This document shows, in pieces, positions 19,037-26,052 of a stretch of 64,000 bases of DNA. The DNA comes from Novipirellula galeiformis (GTDB lineage: Bacteria > Planctomycetota > Planctomycetia > Pirellulales > Pirellulaceae): the NCBI RefSeq assembly GCF_007860095.1, contig NZ_SJPT01000007.1, forward strand, positions 248,001 to 312,000, read 5' to 3'. The first letter of the stretch is position 1; each line of letters opens with the position of its first letter. Made by a program: the position numbers and the translations under genes. A model generated the notes under the pieces. That model was not told the origin of the DNA, did no database searches, and saw only the letters and a list, made by a program, of their open reading frames with translations.

Positions 19037-19084
19037 GTTAGAGCCCGTCGATGTTAGAGCCCGCCGATGTTAGAGCCCGTAAAC
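19037..19084. repeat. 16-bp tandem array on the stop codon of the amidohydrolase gene
   Basis: Three 16-bp units (19037, 19053, 19069) share GTTAGAGCCCG. The first-born unit is the 3' coding end of the amidohydrolase with its stop (TTA at 19070-19072, TAA on the minus strand). The two copies beyond it repeat the stop at 19054 and 19038. Since 16 is not a multiple of three, the three stops fall in three frames. Confidence 0.9.
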
Positions 19085-19930
19085 GCGAATTGCGTTGTTT
19101 GCGAAGAAATCGGCTTGCTCGCTTGGCGACAATTCGCTTGCCAATTCACGAACCACCGTCAACCAACGTTGATACTCGCAGGCCAACAAGCAAACCGGCC
19201 AATCGCTGGCGTACATCAACCGCTGCGGCCCGAAAGCGTCCAACGCCACATCCCAATAGGGGCGTAGCGTTTCGATGTCCCAAGTCTCATCACGCACTTG
19301 GGTCGCAATGCCTGAGAATTTGCAGGTCATGTTATCGTGTTTCGCGAGTTCACGAAGATGGAATTCCCAAGTTCGATCGAACTCGGACTTCTTAATCTCA
19401 GGCTTGGCGATGTGATTGAGTACAAATGGCTGTGCGGGATGCTGGTTGGCAAACTCGATCGCCGCAGGTAATTGTCGGGCCAAAATCAAAACATCGTAGA
19501 CCAAGCCATGGTCCTTCAATTGGGCTACTCCACGGTTGAAGTCACGTCCCAACAAGAATCGATCGTCGGGTTCGTCTTGCACGACATGCCGAACCCCTTT
19601 GAGCAGTTCAGCCCCGGCGTAGCGGTCCAACACGTCTTGGATGTCGGCCGCCGCGAGCGGAACCCAACCGACGACGCCGCGAATGAGGCGTTCGCTAGCG
19701 GCAATGTCAAGCAATTCGTCGGTTTCCTGTAACGATTGTCTCGCTTGAACCGAAACGAATCCGGTCACTGCTGCGTCATTTGAAGCTGCGTCCTTTGAAG
19801 CTGCATTTCTTGCAATCGAATGCAATTCCGGCGCCAGAAAATCCCGCTTCAACCGCGACATGTCGTCTGAAATCCACCCGTATTGCTCGGCCGAATAGGT
19901 CCACAGGTGGTGATGGCAATCGATCAACAT
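19070..19930 (-). CDS. Amidohydrolase-2 family, lactonase-like
   Basis: 286 residues from the ATG at 19930 (MLIDCHHHLW). The longer frame adds 55 residues without family character. The N-terminal metal motif DCHHHLW, the NHIAKP strand, and SDWPVC near the C-terminus place it in the COG3618 group. That group includes L-fuconolactonase, L-rhamnono-lactonase and related sugar-lactone hydrolases, acting in the cytosol through a TIM barrel. It precedes the UxaE-like epimerase on the same strand, so the pair may hydrolyse a sugar lactone and process the acid. No signal peptide. The stop codon sits in a 16-bp tandem array. Confidence 0.85.
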   Translation of the reverse strand: MLIDCHHHLWTYSAEQYGWISDDMSRLKRDFLAPELHSIARNAASKDAASNDAAVTGFVSVQARQSLQETDELLDIAASERLIRGVVGWVPLAAADIQDVLDRYAGAELLKGVRHVVQDEPDDRFLLGRDFNRGVAQLKDHGLVYDVLILARQLPAAIEFANQHPAQPFVLNHIAKPEIKKSEFDRTWEFHLRELAKHDNMTCKFSGIATQVRDETWDIETLRPYWDVALDAFGPQRLMYASDWPVCLLACEYQRWLTVVRELASELSPSEQADFFANNAIRVYGL

Positions 19931-20120
19931 CAAATGTTTATCCAACAATTCAAATGGTCTTTCGGAACGGAACCGCAAGCGTCCGCAGAAATCGAAACAC
20001 GATATCGGTTGCCCAAGGGGACGACAATCCGCTGCGGAATCACGCTCAAATTGCACCACCGCGGTCCGCCGCATCACACGGAACTTCGCCCCCATGACTG
20101 ACTTGGGTTGCGTTTACGAT

Positions 20121-20218
20121 CTTGTCGACCTTGGCTTGTCGACCTTGGCTTGTCGACCTTGGCTTGTCGACCTTGGCTTGTCGACCTTGGCTTGTCGACC
20201 TTGGCTTGTCGACCTTGG
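20121..20218. repeat. 14-bp perfect tandem array, 7 units
   Basis: Seven identical copies of CTTGTCGACCTTGG run without interruption from 20121 to 20218, each with a central GTCGAC. The array lies in the 567-bp gap between divergent genes (amidohydrolase and SOD). Smaller GC-rich repeats follow (three GGCACCCTC-like units at about 20245-20275). There are no spacers, so this is not CRISPR. Perfect identity suggests recent expansion. Confidence 0.95.
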
Positions 20219-20497
20219 GATACTGCTCGACATTGGGATACTGCGGCACCCTCGGCACCCTCGGCACCCAAGGGTTGTTCAGGATCAGCATCGATCGGTT
20301 TCAAAAATGACGCCCATTTGACTATCATTCAGGAACACCCTTTGCAGGGAGACTCGTTTTCCGTCCATTCGTGGCTTTACGAGAACGATATTGGGTTGCG
20401 GAGCGTGTACAATCGCGGATTCAGCCGAATCCGTATTCCCCGAATCCGTATTCATGGTGCCTTCCCACTTCACTTCACTTACAACAAGAGACTTTCG

Positions 20498-21091
20498 ATG
20501 CAACTTGGATTAATGAAAACAGCAACGGCGATGGCATTCGTTGCGATCGCAGCCTTTTTCACTGCTCCGGTCGCCAGCGCCGACGATCACAAACACGACA
20601 AAAAGCATGATCACGCCCACGGCGAACTGCCCACCCTCGGCATTTGCGTGCTGATGCCAACCAAAGGCAACAAAACGCGTGGCACGCTGCGCTTGGTACA
20701 AAAAGGGGATGCATTGACGATTACCGGGCAAGTCCGCAACTTGACGCCCGGCGAACATGGATTCCACATTCATGAATTTGGCGATCGACGCGCTGCGGAT
20801 GGAACCTCCGCAGGCGGTCACTACAACCCCGACGGACACGAACACGGTGGCCCTGGAGCCCACAGCCACGCGGGCGACCTCGGCAATATCCTGGCCAATG
20901 CCGATGGGGTTGCGAATGTCAACATCACGACCAAGGACACCGCATTGCACTTTATCCTCGGACGCTCGTTCGTCGTGCATGCAGGCGCGGACGATCTGAA
21001 GAGCCAACCTTCGGGCGATGCTGGCCCACGCGTTGCCGTTGGAATCGTTGGAATCGGCAATCAAGGCTTCAAGCCCAACGCTAAAAAATAA
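20498..21091 (+). CDS. sodC: Exported Cu/Zn superoxide dismutase family protein
   Basis: 197 residues from the ATG at 20498 (MQLGLMKTAT), with AAGAG upstream. The open frame runs back through the tandem array, but that part is not protein. Residues 1-29 are a signal peptide ending ASA, followed by a His/Asp/Lys-rich segment (DDHKHDKKHDHAHG) that may bind metal. Metal ligands of the family are present: GEHGFHIHEFGD, AGGHYNPDGHEHGG, HAGDLGN and VVHAGADD. The active-site Arg is in GPRVAVG, where the cysteine of the usual disulfide is replaced by Val, so that bond is probably absent. The enzyme would dismutate superoxide in the periplasm. A clear terminator follows. Confidence 0.92.
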   Translation: MQLGLMKTATAMAFVAIAAFFTAPVASADDHKHDKKHDHAHGELPTLGICVLMPTKGNKTRGTLRLVQKGDALTITGQVRNLTPGEHGFHIHEFGDRRAADGTSAGGHYNPDGHEHGGPGAHSHAGDLGNILANADGVANVNITTKDTALHFILGRSFVVHAGADDLKSQPSGDAGPRVAVGIVGIGNQGFKPNAKK

Positions 21092-21121
21092 TCATCGCGT
21101 CCCGCTGATTAACCAAATTCG

Positions 21122-21157
21122 AACGCTGGCTGGATTTTTCCAGTCAGCGTTTTTTTT
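21122..21157 (+). terminator. Intrinsic terminator after sodC
   Basis: A hairpin of about 11 bp (AACGCTGGCTGG pairing with CCAGTCAGCGTT, one internal mismatch) with a short T loop is followed by a run of T to 21157. It lies 31 bp after the sodC stop. Confidence 0.92.
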
Positions 21158-21649
21158 GCGCTTCGTGACTTAAAAATGACCAACGCCGCAATGGGAAAAA
21201 CGATCCAAGCCCCAGCGCACCCCTGCAGAGGCGCCCGAGCACCCGTCCCGAGAACCATGTGATAGACCGTACTTTACTGCCAAAACGGGAGGTGACGTCC
21301 TCAGGCCGACCGTCTGGGCCCGCTGGTGAATTCGCTTCCTCCGCCCCCTCACCCGGCATACGCTTCGCAATCTTTTCCTAACCCGAGACGGCCCCCTAAC
21401 CGGAATAACCAGCGCCACCAATCCGCTTTGACGAGAACTGGAGTGAGAGCGACAAAGCTGCCGATGCTAGCAATGTTCACCTGACCTCCATCCCTGTCGA
21501 ATACCGACTTCCGGATCACGTAACCTCCCATTCGCTTGAACTTTTTGCTTGCCGCGATGTCTCTGATGTCCATCGCGTGGTAATCCAGAACGAACAAGCG
21601 GCGTGATTGACGAGAAGGCGACGTTCGGCATCTCGCGTCCGAGCAATCC
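21158..21649. other. Intergenic region with possible degraded coding or dispersed repeat sequence
   Basis: About 490 bp between the sodC terminator and the sigma factor. Minus-strand frames give a 100-residue ORF (21349-21651) whose end reads VLVKADWWRWLFRLGGRLGL, followed by two overlapping shorter frames rich in Gly/Arg. The pattern suggests a decayed or frameshifted small gene, or a dispersed repeat. No start, domain or ribosome binding site convinced me. It overlaps the sigma factor start by two bases. Confidence 0.4.
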
Positions 21650-22579
21650 ATGTCACAATCCGAAATACTTTCTAGCGATCACGACACCGAAGTGGACACC
21701 GAACTAGCGGAGTCCCGAATTCGCCCGTCAAAGCAAACGCCTTCGCGCAGCAGTGCGGCCCAGTCTCCCCTGGAAACGTACCTGCGTGAGATTAACGAGA
21801 CCGCCCTGTTGACGGCGGATGACGAAACCGAACTGGCGACCCGAATTGCGCAGGGCGACGCCTTGGCTCGCGATCGCATGGTGCGAGCCAATTTGCGTTT
21901 AGTCGTGAACATCGCTCGCGGCTACACCGGCAAAGGCTTGGGGCTGCAAGATTTAATCGAAGAAGGCAACCTAGGTTTGCTGCGAGCCGTCGAAGGTTTC
22001 GACCCCACGATGGGAACGCGATTTAGCACGTACGCCAGTTACTGGATCAAGCAATCGATTAAACGGGCGTTGATCAACAGTGCCAAAACGATTCGCATTC
22101 CCGCCTACATGGTCGAATTGCTGAGCAAGTGGCGAAGAGCTACAGCGCGTTTGAGCGAAGACCTTGGACGCACTCCGTCCAACGAAGAGATCGCCCGCCT
22201 ATTGGGATTGCCCAAGAAGAAGTTGCCGATCATTCGCAAGGCGATCCGGATTAGCAACAGCACACCGCAAAGCGATCAAAGCGAATCGGGTTGGTCGCTC
22301 GGCGACATGGTCATGGACGAGCGTTTGAAGGCGCCCGACGAGGAGATGCTCGATCACGACATCCTTCGTCATGCGATGGAATTGCTCGGAAACCTCGAAG
22401 AGCGTGAAGCGACGGTGTTGAAGTTGCGATTTGGGCTCGATGGCTGCGATCCGAAAACGTTGAAGGAAATCGGTGCCGAGCTAGGTTTGACACGCGAACG
22501 CGTTCGTCAAATCGAAACCGAAGCGTTGCGACGCCTCGCTGATGGTTTGTCCGATCCGCACGAACGCATGTTCGGCTAA
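21650..22579 (+). CDS. RNA polymerase sigma-70 factor, RpoD/SigA-type (group 1-2)
   Basis: 309 residues. Residues 1-40 are a hydrophilic leader, then region 1.2 (SPLETYLREINETALLTADD), region 2 (RANLRLVVNIARGYTGKGLG, DLIEEGNLGLLRAVEGFDP, FSTYASYWIKQSIKRAL), region 3, and region 4 with the helix-turn-helix (KEIGAELGLTRERVRQIETE). All regions for -10 and -35 recognition are present. It is shorter than a housekeeping RpoD because most of region 1.1 is missing, so it is probably an alternative primary-like (group 2) factor, several of which exist in planctomycetes. The first ATG is used. No anti-sigma gene is adjacent. Confidence 0.93.
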   Translation: MSQSEILSSDHDTEVDTELAESRIRPSKQTPSRSSAAQSPLETYLREINETALLTADDETELATRIAQGDALARDRMVRANLRLVVNIARGYTGKGLGLQDLIEEGNLGLLRAVEGFDPTMGTRFSTYASYWIKQSIKRALINSAKTIRIPAYMVELLSKWRRATARLSEDLGRTPSNEEIARLLGLPKKKLPIIRKAIRISNSTPQSDQSESGWSLGDMVMDERLKAPDEEMLDHDILRHAMELLGNLEEREATVLKLRFGLDGCDPKTLKEIGAELGLTRERVRQIETEALRRLADGLSDPHERMFG

Positions 22580-22927
22580 GCTGCGAAATGGGGATGAGCC
22601 CCAGCCATGCATTGACCGGCTGTGATCCAATGACTTGCGTTTTATTAGCGACGGTGAATCGCGAAAAAAACGCAGGCATCAGGGCGAGATAACGGCCCCC
22701 GGATCGCGGCTGAAAACGCGAAGGCATTGCCGCAGTCCACGTTCCACCGTCCACCTGCACACGAAGTGATTGGGGTCACGCTTCGCGTAAACAGGGGACG
22801 TGTGAACATCGGACGTCGCGACATGTGGGAACGGGCACGATTTCCGATTAGAATGGGGGGGAATGTTCACAAACGTCCCCTTCCCACCTGCCGCATGGGT
22901 TCTTCCTGCGGCCCCGGAGACTTTCGC
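22580..22927. other. Intergenic region with inverted repeat upstream of the LRR gene
   Basis: 348 bp. An inverted repeat pairs 22794-22809 (GGGGACGTGTGAACAT) with 22863-22880 (ATGTTCACAAACGTCCCC), separated by 53 bp, with a short G run at 22855. It ends about 48 bp before the LRR start codon and could form a leader hairpin. Nothing else is evident. Confidence 0.55.
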
Positions 22928-23812
22928 ATGCCCTTGCTCCCTCGCCCGATTGCTTTTTTTGCCCTCGTCTGGCTTGTGGTTCCTGCCATCGCCGTTTACG
23001 GCCAAGAGACGCCTGCGGATCCGCCCGCTGCGGAAACCGAGGTCGCCAAACCGTTGTTTCCCGACACGGCGCTAGAAGCGGCCGTGCGAGCCGAAGTTTT
23101 CGCGAAACGCAACAATCAAGAGCCCATCACCAAGGAAGACGTTGCCACCATTTCACGCGTGGTCGCGTCGGGCAAGAAGATCAAGAGTCTAGAGGGACTC
23201 GAGCATTGTCCCGCACTGATGATGCTCGATCTTGCCGACAACGAAATCACCGACCTGAAACCGATTGCCGGACTCAAACGGTTGCAATCGGTCACGCTCG
23301 CCAATAACAAGATCACGGACATCGCGCCGCTAGCGGAATTGACGGCGATGCAACTGTTGGATCTGTCGGGCAACCAACTCAGCGATACATCCGCATTGGG
23401 CAAGATGGCGAACCTGAGAACGTTGTATTTGGCCAAAAACCAGTTGAAGTCGATCGACGGAATCAAGGGTCTCAGCAAGATCTGGTCGTTGGATGTGTCG
23501 GAGAACCAACTCACCGATCTCGCTCCCGTCGCTAAGTTGACTTGGCTTTCCACTCTCGACATCGCCGGCAACCAAATCGCGTCACTGGAGCCGCTCACCG
23601 GGCTCGGCGAATTGAATATGTTGATCATGCAACGCAATCAGGTGAGCGACCTTTCCCCTTTGGTGGAAATGTGCCGCAAGGATTTCCAAGGGGACCGGCG
23701 CTTCGCTCCGTTTCTGCAGGTTTTCCTCAGCGAAAATCCGATCGAAGCGAAAAAGCTTGAAACGCAGCGCAGCGAACTTCTGTCGTTCGGTGTCAAAGTC
23801 ACCGAAAAATAA
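22928..23812 (+). CDS. Exported leucine-rich-repeat protein
   Basis: 294 residues from the ATG at 22928 (MPLLPRPIAF), chosen over the longer frame from 22727 because GGAG precedes it and a signal peptide (residues 1-25) follows at once. After a short linker come about seven internalin-like repeats of 22 residues (for example LMMLDLADNEITDLKPIAGL, LQSVTLANNKITDIAPLAEL). The last repeats are followed by a 35-residue cap. The fold is a binding scaffold without catalytic residues, probably periplasmic or at the cell surface. The 3' end is duplicated as a 16-bp repeat, and the mtfA-like gene begins 15 bp further on. The two probably share a transcript. Confidence 0.9.
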   Translation: MPLLPRPIAFFALVWLVVPAIAVYGQETPADPPAAETEVAKPLFPDTALEAAVRAEVFAKRNNQEPITKEDVATISRVVASGKKIKSLEGLEHCPALMMLDLADNEITDLKPIAGLKRLQSVTLANNKITDIAPLAELTAMQLLDLSGNQLSDTSALGKMANLRTLYLAKNQLKSIDGIKGLSKIWSLDVSENQLTDLAPVAKLTWLSTLDIAGNQIASLEPLTGLGELNMLIMQRNQVSDLSPLVEMCRKDFQGDRRFAPFLQVFLSENPIEAKKLETQRSELLSFGVKVTEK

Positions 23813-23829
23813 GGTCACCGAGAAATCAT
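23798..23829. repeat. 16-bp duplication of a gene 3' end
   Basis: 23798-23813 (GTCACCGAAAAATAAG, including the TAA stop of the LRR gene) is followed directly by a diverged copy at 23814-23829. In the copy TAA has become TCA, and its final AT is the start of the next gene's ATG. Confidence 0.75.
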
Positions 23830-24565
23830 GTGGTCCTTCTTTCGCAACCGTCGTCGACGAAAGTTGCTGGCGGTTGCATTGCCACCCCTGCAACTCGAAA
23901 TTCTGAAACGCAACGTTCCCGCTTTCAACCGCTTGTCGGAGGAGAAGCAACAGCGGATGCTTGATTGCGTTCGCATCATGATCGCCGAACAACACTGGGA
24001 AGGTTGCGAGCGATTGGTGGTGTCCGCCGAGATGAAAACGACCATCGCCGGCCACGCCGCGCTGATGCTGCTGTGCTCAGGCGATTATTACTTCGACAGC
24101 GTGAGTTCGATCTTGGTCTATCCGAGCGTCATGGTGCGAAACCATGACGGCGTCATCGAACACACCGTTGGCGAAGCCTGGGACAACGGTGGCGTGATCC
24201 TATCGTGGCCCGAAGTGCTGCAGGCAGCCAATCATCGCGATGGCGACAATGTGGTCATCCACGAGTTTGCTCATCACTTGGACGGATTGGATGGCGAAAT
24301 GGGAGGCTCGATTTCTTTCGACACAAGCCGCGATCAAAGCGAGTGGGAGCACGTCGCGAGAACGGAATTCCAGCAACACGTCCAAGCGGTCGAAGCGGGA
24401 CGGCGAACGCTAATCGATCCCTACGGCGCAACCAATGAAGCGGAGTTCTTTGCGGTCGCGAGCGAATGTTTTTTCGAACGCCCCGCACCGCTGCACGACC
24501 GCCATCAGGCGTTGTTCACGCTGCTGAAATCGTACTACCGAGTCGATCCACGCGATTGGCATTAA
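23828..24565 (+). CDS. MtfA-family zinc peptidase (M90)
   Basis: 245 residues. The zinc motif HEFAHHLDGLDG is at about residue 145, with the third ligand and Glu in EAEFFAVASECFFE about 55 residues later, as in MtfA. The family's leading helices (ALPPLQLEILKRNVPAFNRLSEE) are also present. Length is close to E. coli MtfA (about 265). In E. coli MtfA binds the Mlc repressor and has aminopeptidase activity; whether a planctomycete has an equivalent partner is unknown. No signal peptide, so cytosolic. The start ATG lies 15 bp after the LRR gene stop. The gene's own stop is the origin of a 14-bp tandem array. Confidence 0.9.
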   Translation: MWSFFRNRRRRKLLAVALPPLQLEILKRNVPAFNRLSEEKQQRMLDCVRIMIAEQHWEGCERLVVSAEMKTTIAGHAALMLLCSGDYYFDSVSSILVYPSVMVRNHDGVIEHTVGEAWDNGGVILSWPEVLQAANHRDGDNVVIHEFAHHLDGLDGEMGGSISFDTSRDQSEWEHVARTEFQQHVQAVEAGRRTLIDPYGATNEAEFFAVASECFFERPAPLHDRHQALFTLLKSYYRVDPRDWH

Positions 24566-24633
24566 TGCAGCCGGCATTAAGTGGCTGGCGTTAAGTGGCT
24601 GGCGTTAAGTGGCTGGCGTTAAGTGGCTGGCAT
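24562..24633. repeat. 14-bp tandem array beginning at the stop codon of the MtfA-like gene
   Basis: The gene ends GGCATTAA. Related units continue: one at 15 bp, then 14-bp units TAAGTGGCTGGCGT at 24578, 24592, 24606 and 24620. TAA recurs at 24563, 24578, 24592, 24606 and 24620, covering all three frames. Confidence 0.9.
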
Positions 24634-24648
24634 CACCCTGGATCTTTC

Positions 24649-24717
24649 ATCACCCCAAGCGTCAACGAGGGACCGAGCCAAGGCCGAGATTCCCTCGCTC
24701 ACGCGTCGGGTTGTGAT
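24649..24717. repeat. Hairpin repeat element, copy 1
   Basis: A long imperfect hairpin: ATCACCCCAAGCGTC...CGAGGGA pairs with TCCCTCGCTCACGCGTCGGGTTGTGAT around a loop with GACCGAGCC. A relative with the same loop core (GGGACCGAG) is at 42583-42645, so this is a dispersed element. Downstream, GCAATTTGCAAAAT occurs twice in tandem at 24761-24788. Confidence 0.7.
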
Positions 24718-24873
24718 TTTGTTTGCGTCCATCATTCAAAATGCGTAATACGTCGTTAGCGCAATTTGCAAAATGCAATTTGCAAAATGACGTGGGATTC
24801 ACGTGGTAACGGCGTCCGCCAGAACCCGGCCCACCCTCTAAATGAGGGTCGCTACAGCAAAATCAAAAATGTT

Positions 24874-25182
24874 CTAGCGTAGGTTGCTGTCACACACTTT
24901 GACTTCCGCCCAACTCGCTTTGTTCTCGGCAATGAATTGCAAGTGCCGTTCGGCAACTTGGTAGGCATCGTGGGCGGCGCGATCGACAAACACGGTGTGC
25001 AGCGAAACATCAAAGTCGTGATTGACCGGACGAGCAAGCTCTTTTTCGCGTGTTCCCACGGCGAAATCGACCAGCCCCGGATGATTGTCCAGATATTCTA
25101 GGCAGGCTTGGACGAGTGTCTCGACGGCTTCGTCGCTGCGGTCTTTGAGGGTGAAGAAAACGTGATGTGCCAATCGAGTCAT
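24874..25182 (-). CDS. Dabb (stress-responsive A/B barrel) domain protein
   Basis: 102 residues from the ATG at 25182 (MTRLAHHVFF). The longer frame adds 13 residues without family character. The pattern of a beta strand starting with AHHVFFTLKD, a helix of charged residues, a second strand with DFAVGTRE and the final FDVSLHTVFVDRAAHDAYQ with a downstream HLQFIAEN helix matches the Dabb ferredoxin-like dimer fold. Members have varied or unknown roles. The protein is cytosolic. It lies 122 bp downstream of the FHA gene on the same strand, so they could be co-transcribed. Confidence 0.85.
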   Translation of the reverse strand: MTRLAHHVFFTLKDRSDEAVETLVQACLEYLDNHPGLVDFAVGTREKELARPVNHDFDVSLHTVFVDRAAHDAYQVAERHLQFIAENKASWAEVKVCDSNLR

Positions 25183-25304
25183 AGCGATACTTTGCGCGCG
25201 GGAGGTTACCAGAAACGTCACAGGGCGCGCGGGTGAACTCCACCGCAGGACGCCCCACCTGAGCCAGCGACGGCGCCAAAGTGGCCATCGCGGGACCGCT
25301 AACC

Positions 25305-25835
25305 TTACTCGCTTCGATTCCGGTTTGAAGAGGGGCTCTTGGGATCACGTCGCGCCAAACCGGCTCGGTCCATCAAGGAACTCTTCATCAAATCTTCGAG
25401 ATAGTCATCATCCGCTGGCGGCGGCCCGTAGGCCCCCAACATTTGCGGTTCATATTCGATTAGGTATTCGTGGCGGGCGATGGACACTTTGCTATTGGGG
25501 TCGATTCGCTTACGCTGAACCGGCCGACCATCGACCTTCAAGCCATTGCGGCTATTCAAGTCGCGAATAAACCAATAGCCGTGCTCAAGCGTCAACCGGC
25601 AATGGTGGCTCGAAACATTGGCGAACTTCAACTGGATATCGCATTCATTACGACGTCCGACCAACAGTCGGTCTTTGATAAGCGGAATCGGATCGCCACC
25701 GCCACAAGGGGTAAGCTGTCCGTAAGCTCCCGCAAATTTAGGTTTTGAATCTTCGTCTTCAAATTCCACGATCCAAGTCTTCCCGTTAGAGTCCGAATAA
25801 ATAGAGAATAACGAAAACGGTGAATTACCGTTCAT
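25305..25835 (-). CDS. FHA-domain protein
   Basis: 176 residues. The forkhead-associated domain spans about residues 50-130: RLLVGRRNECDIQL, ANVSSHHCRLTLEHGYWFI, RDLNSRNGLKVDGRPV. The Gly-Arg, Ser-His and Asn-Gly residues that bind phosphothreonine are present. The 50 residues before it are a short beta-rich stretch with GGGDP. The 45 after it are Asp/Arg/Ser-rich and probably disordered. No kinase or other output domain is present and no Ser/Thr kinase gene is in the window, so the partner is unknown. The start is the first ATG; the 217-bp gap to the divergent radical SAM gene probably holds both promoters. Confidence 0.9.
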   Translation of the reverse strand: MNGNSPFSLFSIYSDSNGKTWIVEFEDEDSKPKFAGAYGQLTPCGGGDPIPLIKDRLLVGRRNECDIQLKFANVSSHHCRLTLEHGYWFIRDLNSRNGLKVDGRPVQRKRIDPNSKVSIARHEYLIEYEPQMLGAYGPPPADDDYLEDLMKSSLMDRAGLARRDPKSPSSNRNRSE

Positions 25836-26052
25836 TTCGCAATTGATAGATTGATAAAACCGAAATCATGAATCCTGCATCCGGTTAACGCCTGTGCGTT
25901 GCCTTCAACTTGGATTCCATATTCAAATTCAATATTCCGTGTGATGGAAGCATCGTGTTATCGAAGCTTTTCGTGTTGAAGAATCCCCCCCGCCATTAGA
26001 GCAGTGGCTTCCCGTTCACGTTCATCTACCTATTCTGACCAAGTTCTCATAA

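Noticed and set aside
20121-20218. CRISPR array
   Set aside because: The units are contiguous 14-mers with no spacers, and there are no cas genes.
20108-20497. N-terminal extension of the SOD frame
   Set aside because: It is translation of a tandem array; the true signal peptide begins at 20498.
21349-21651. Independent small gene before the sigma factor
   Set aside because: It overlaps the sigma start and has no domain or start signal; kept only as a possible remnant.
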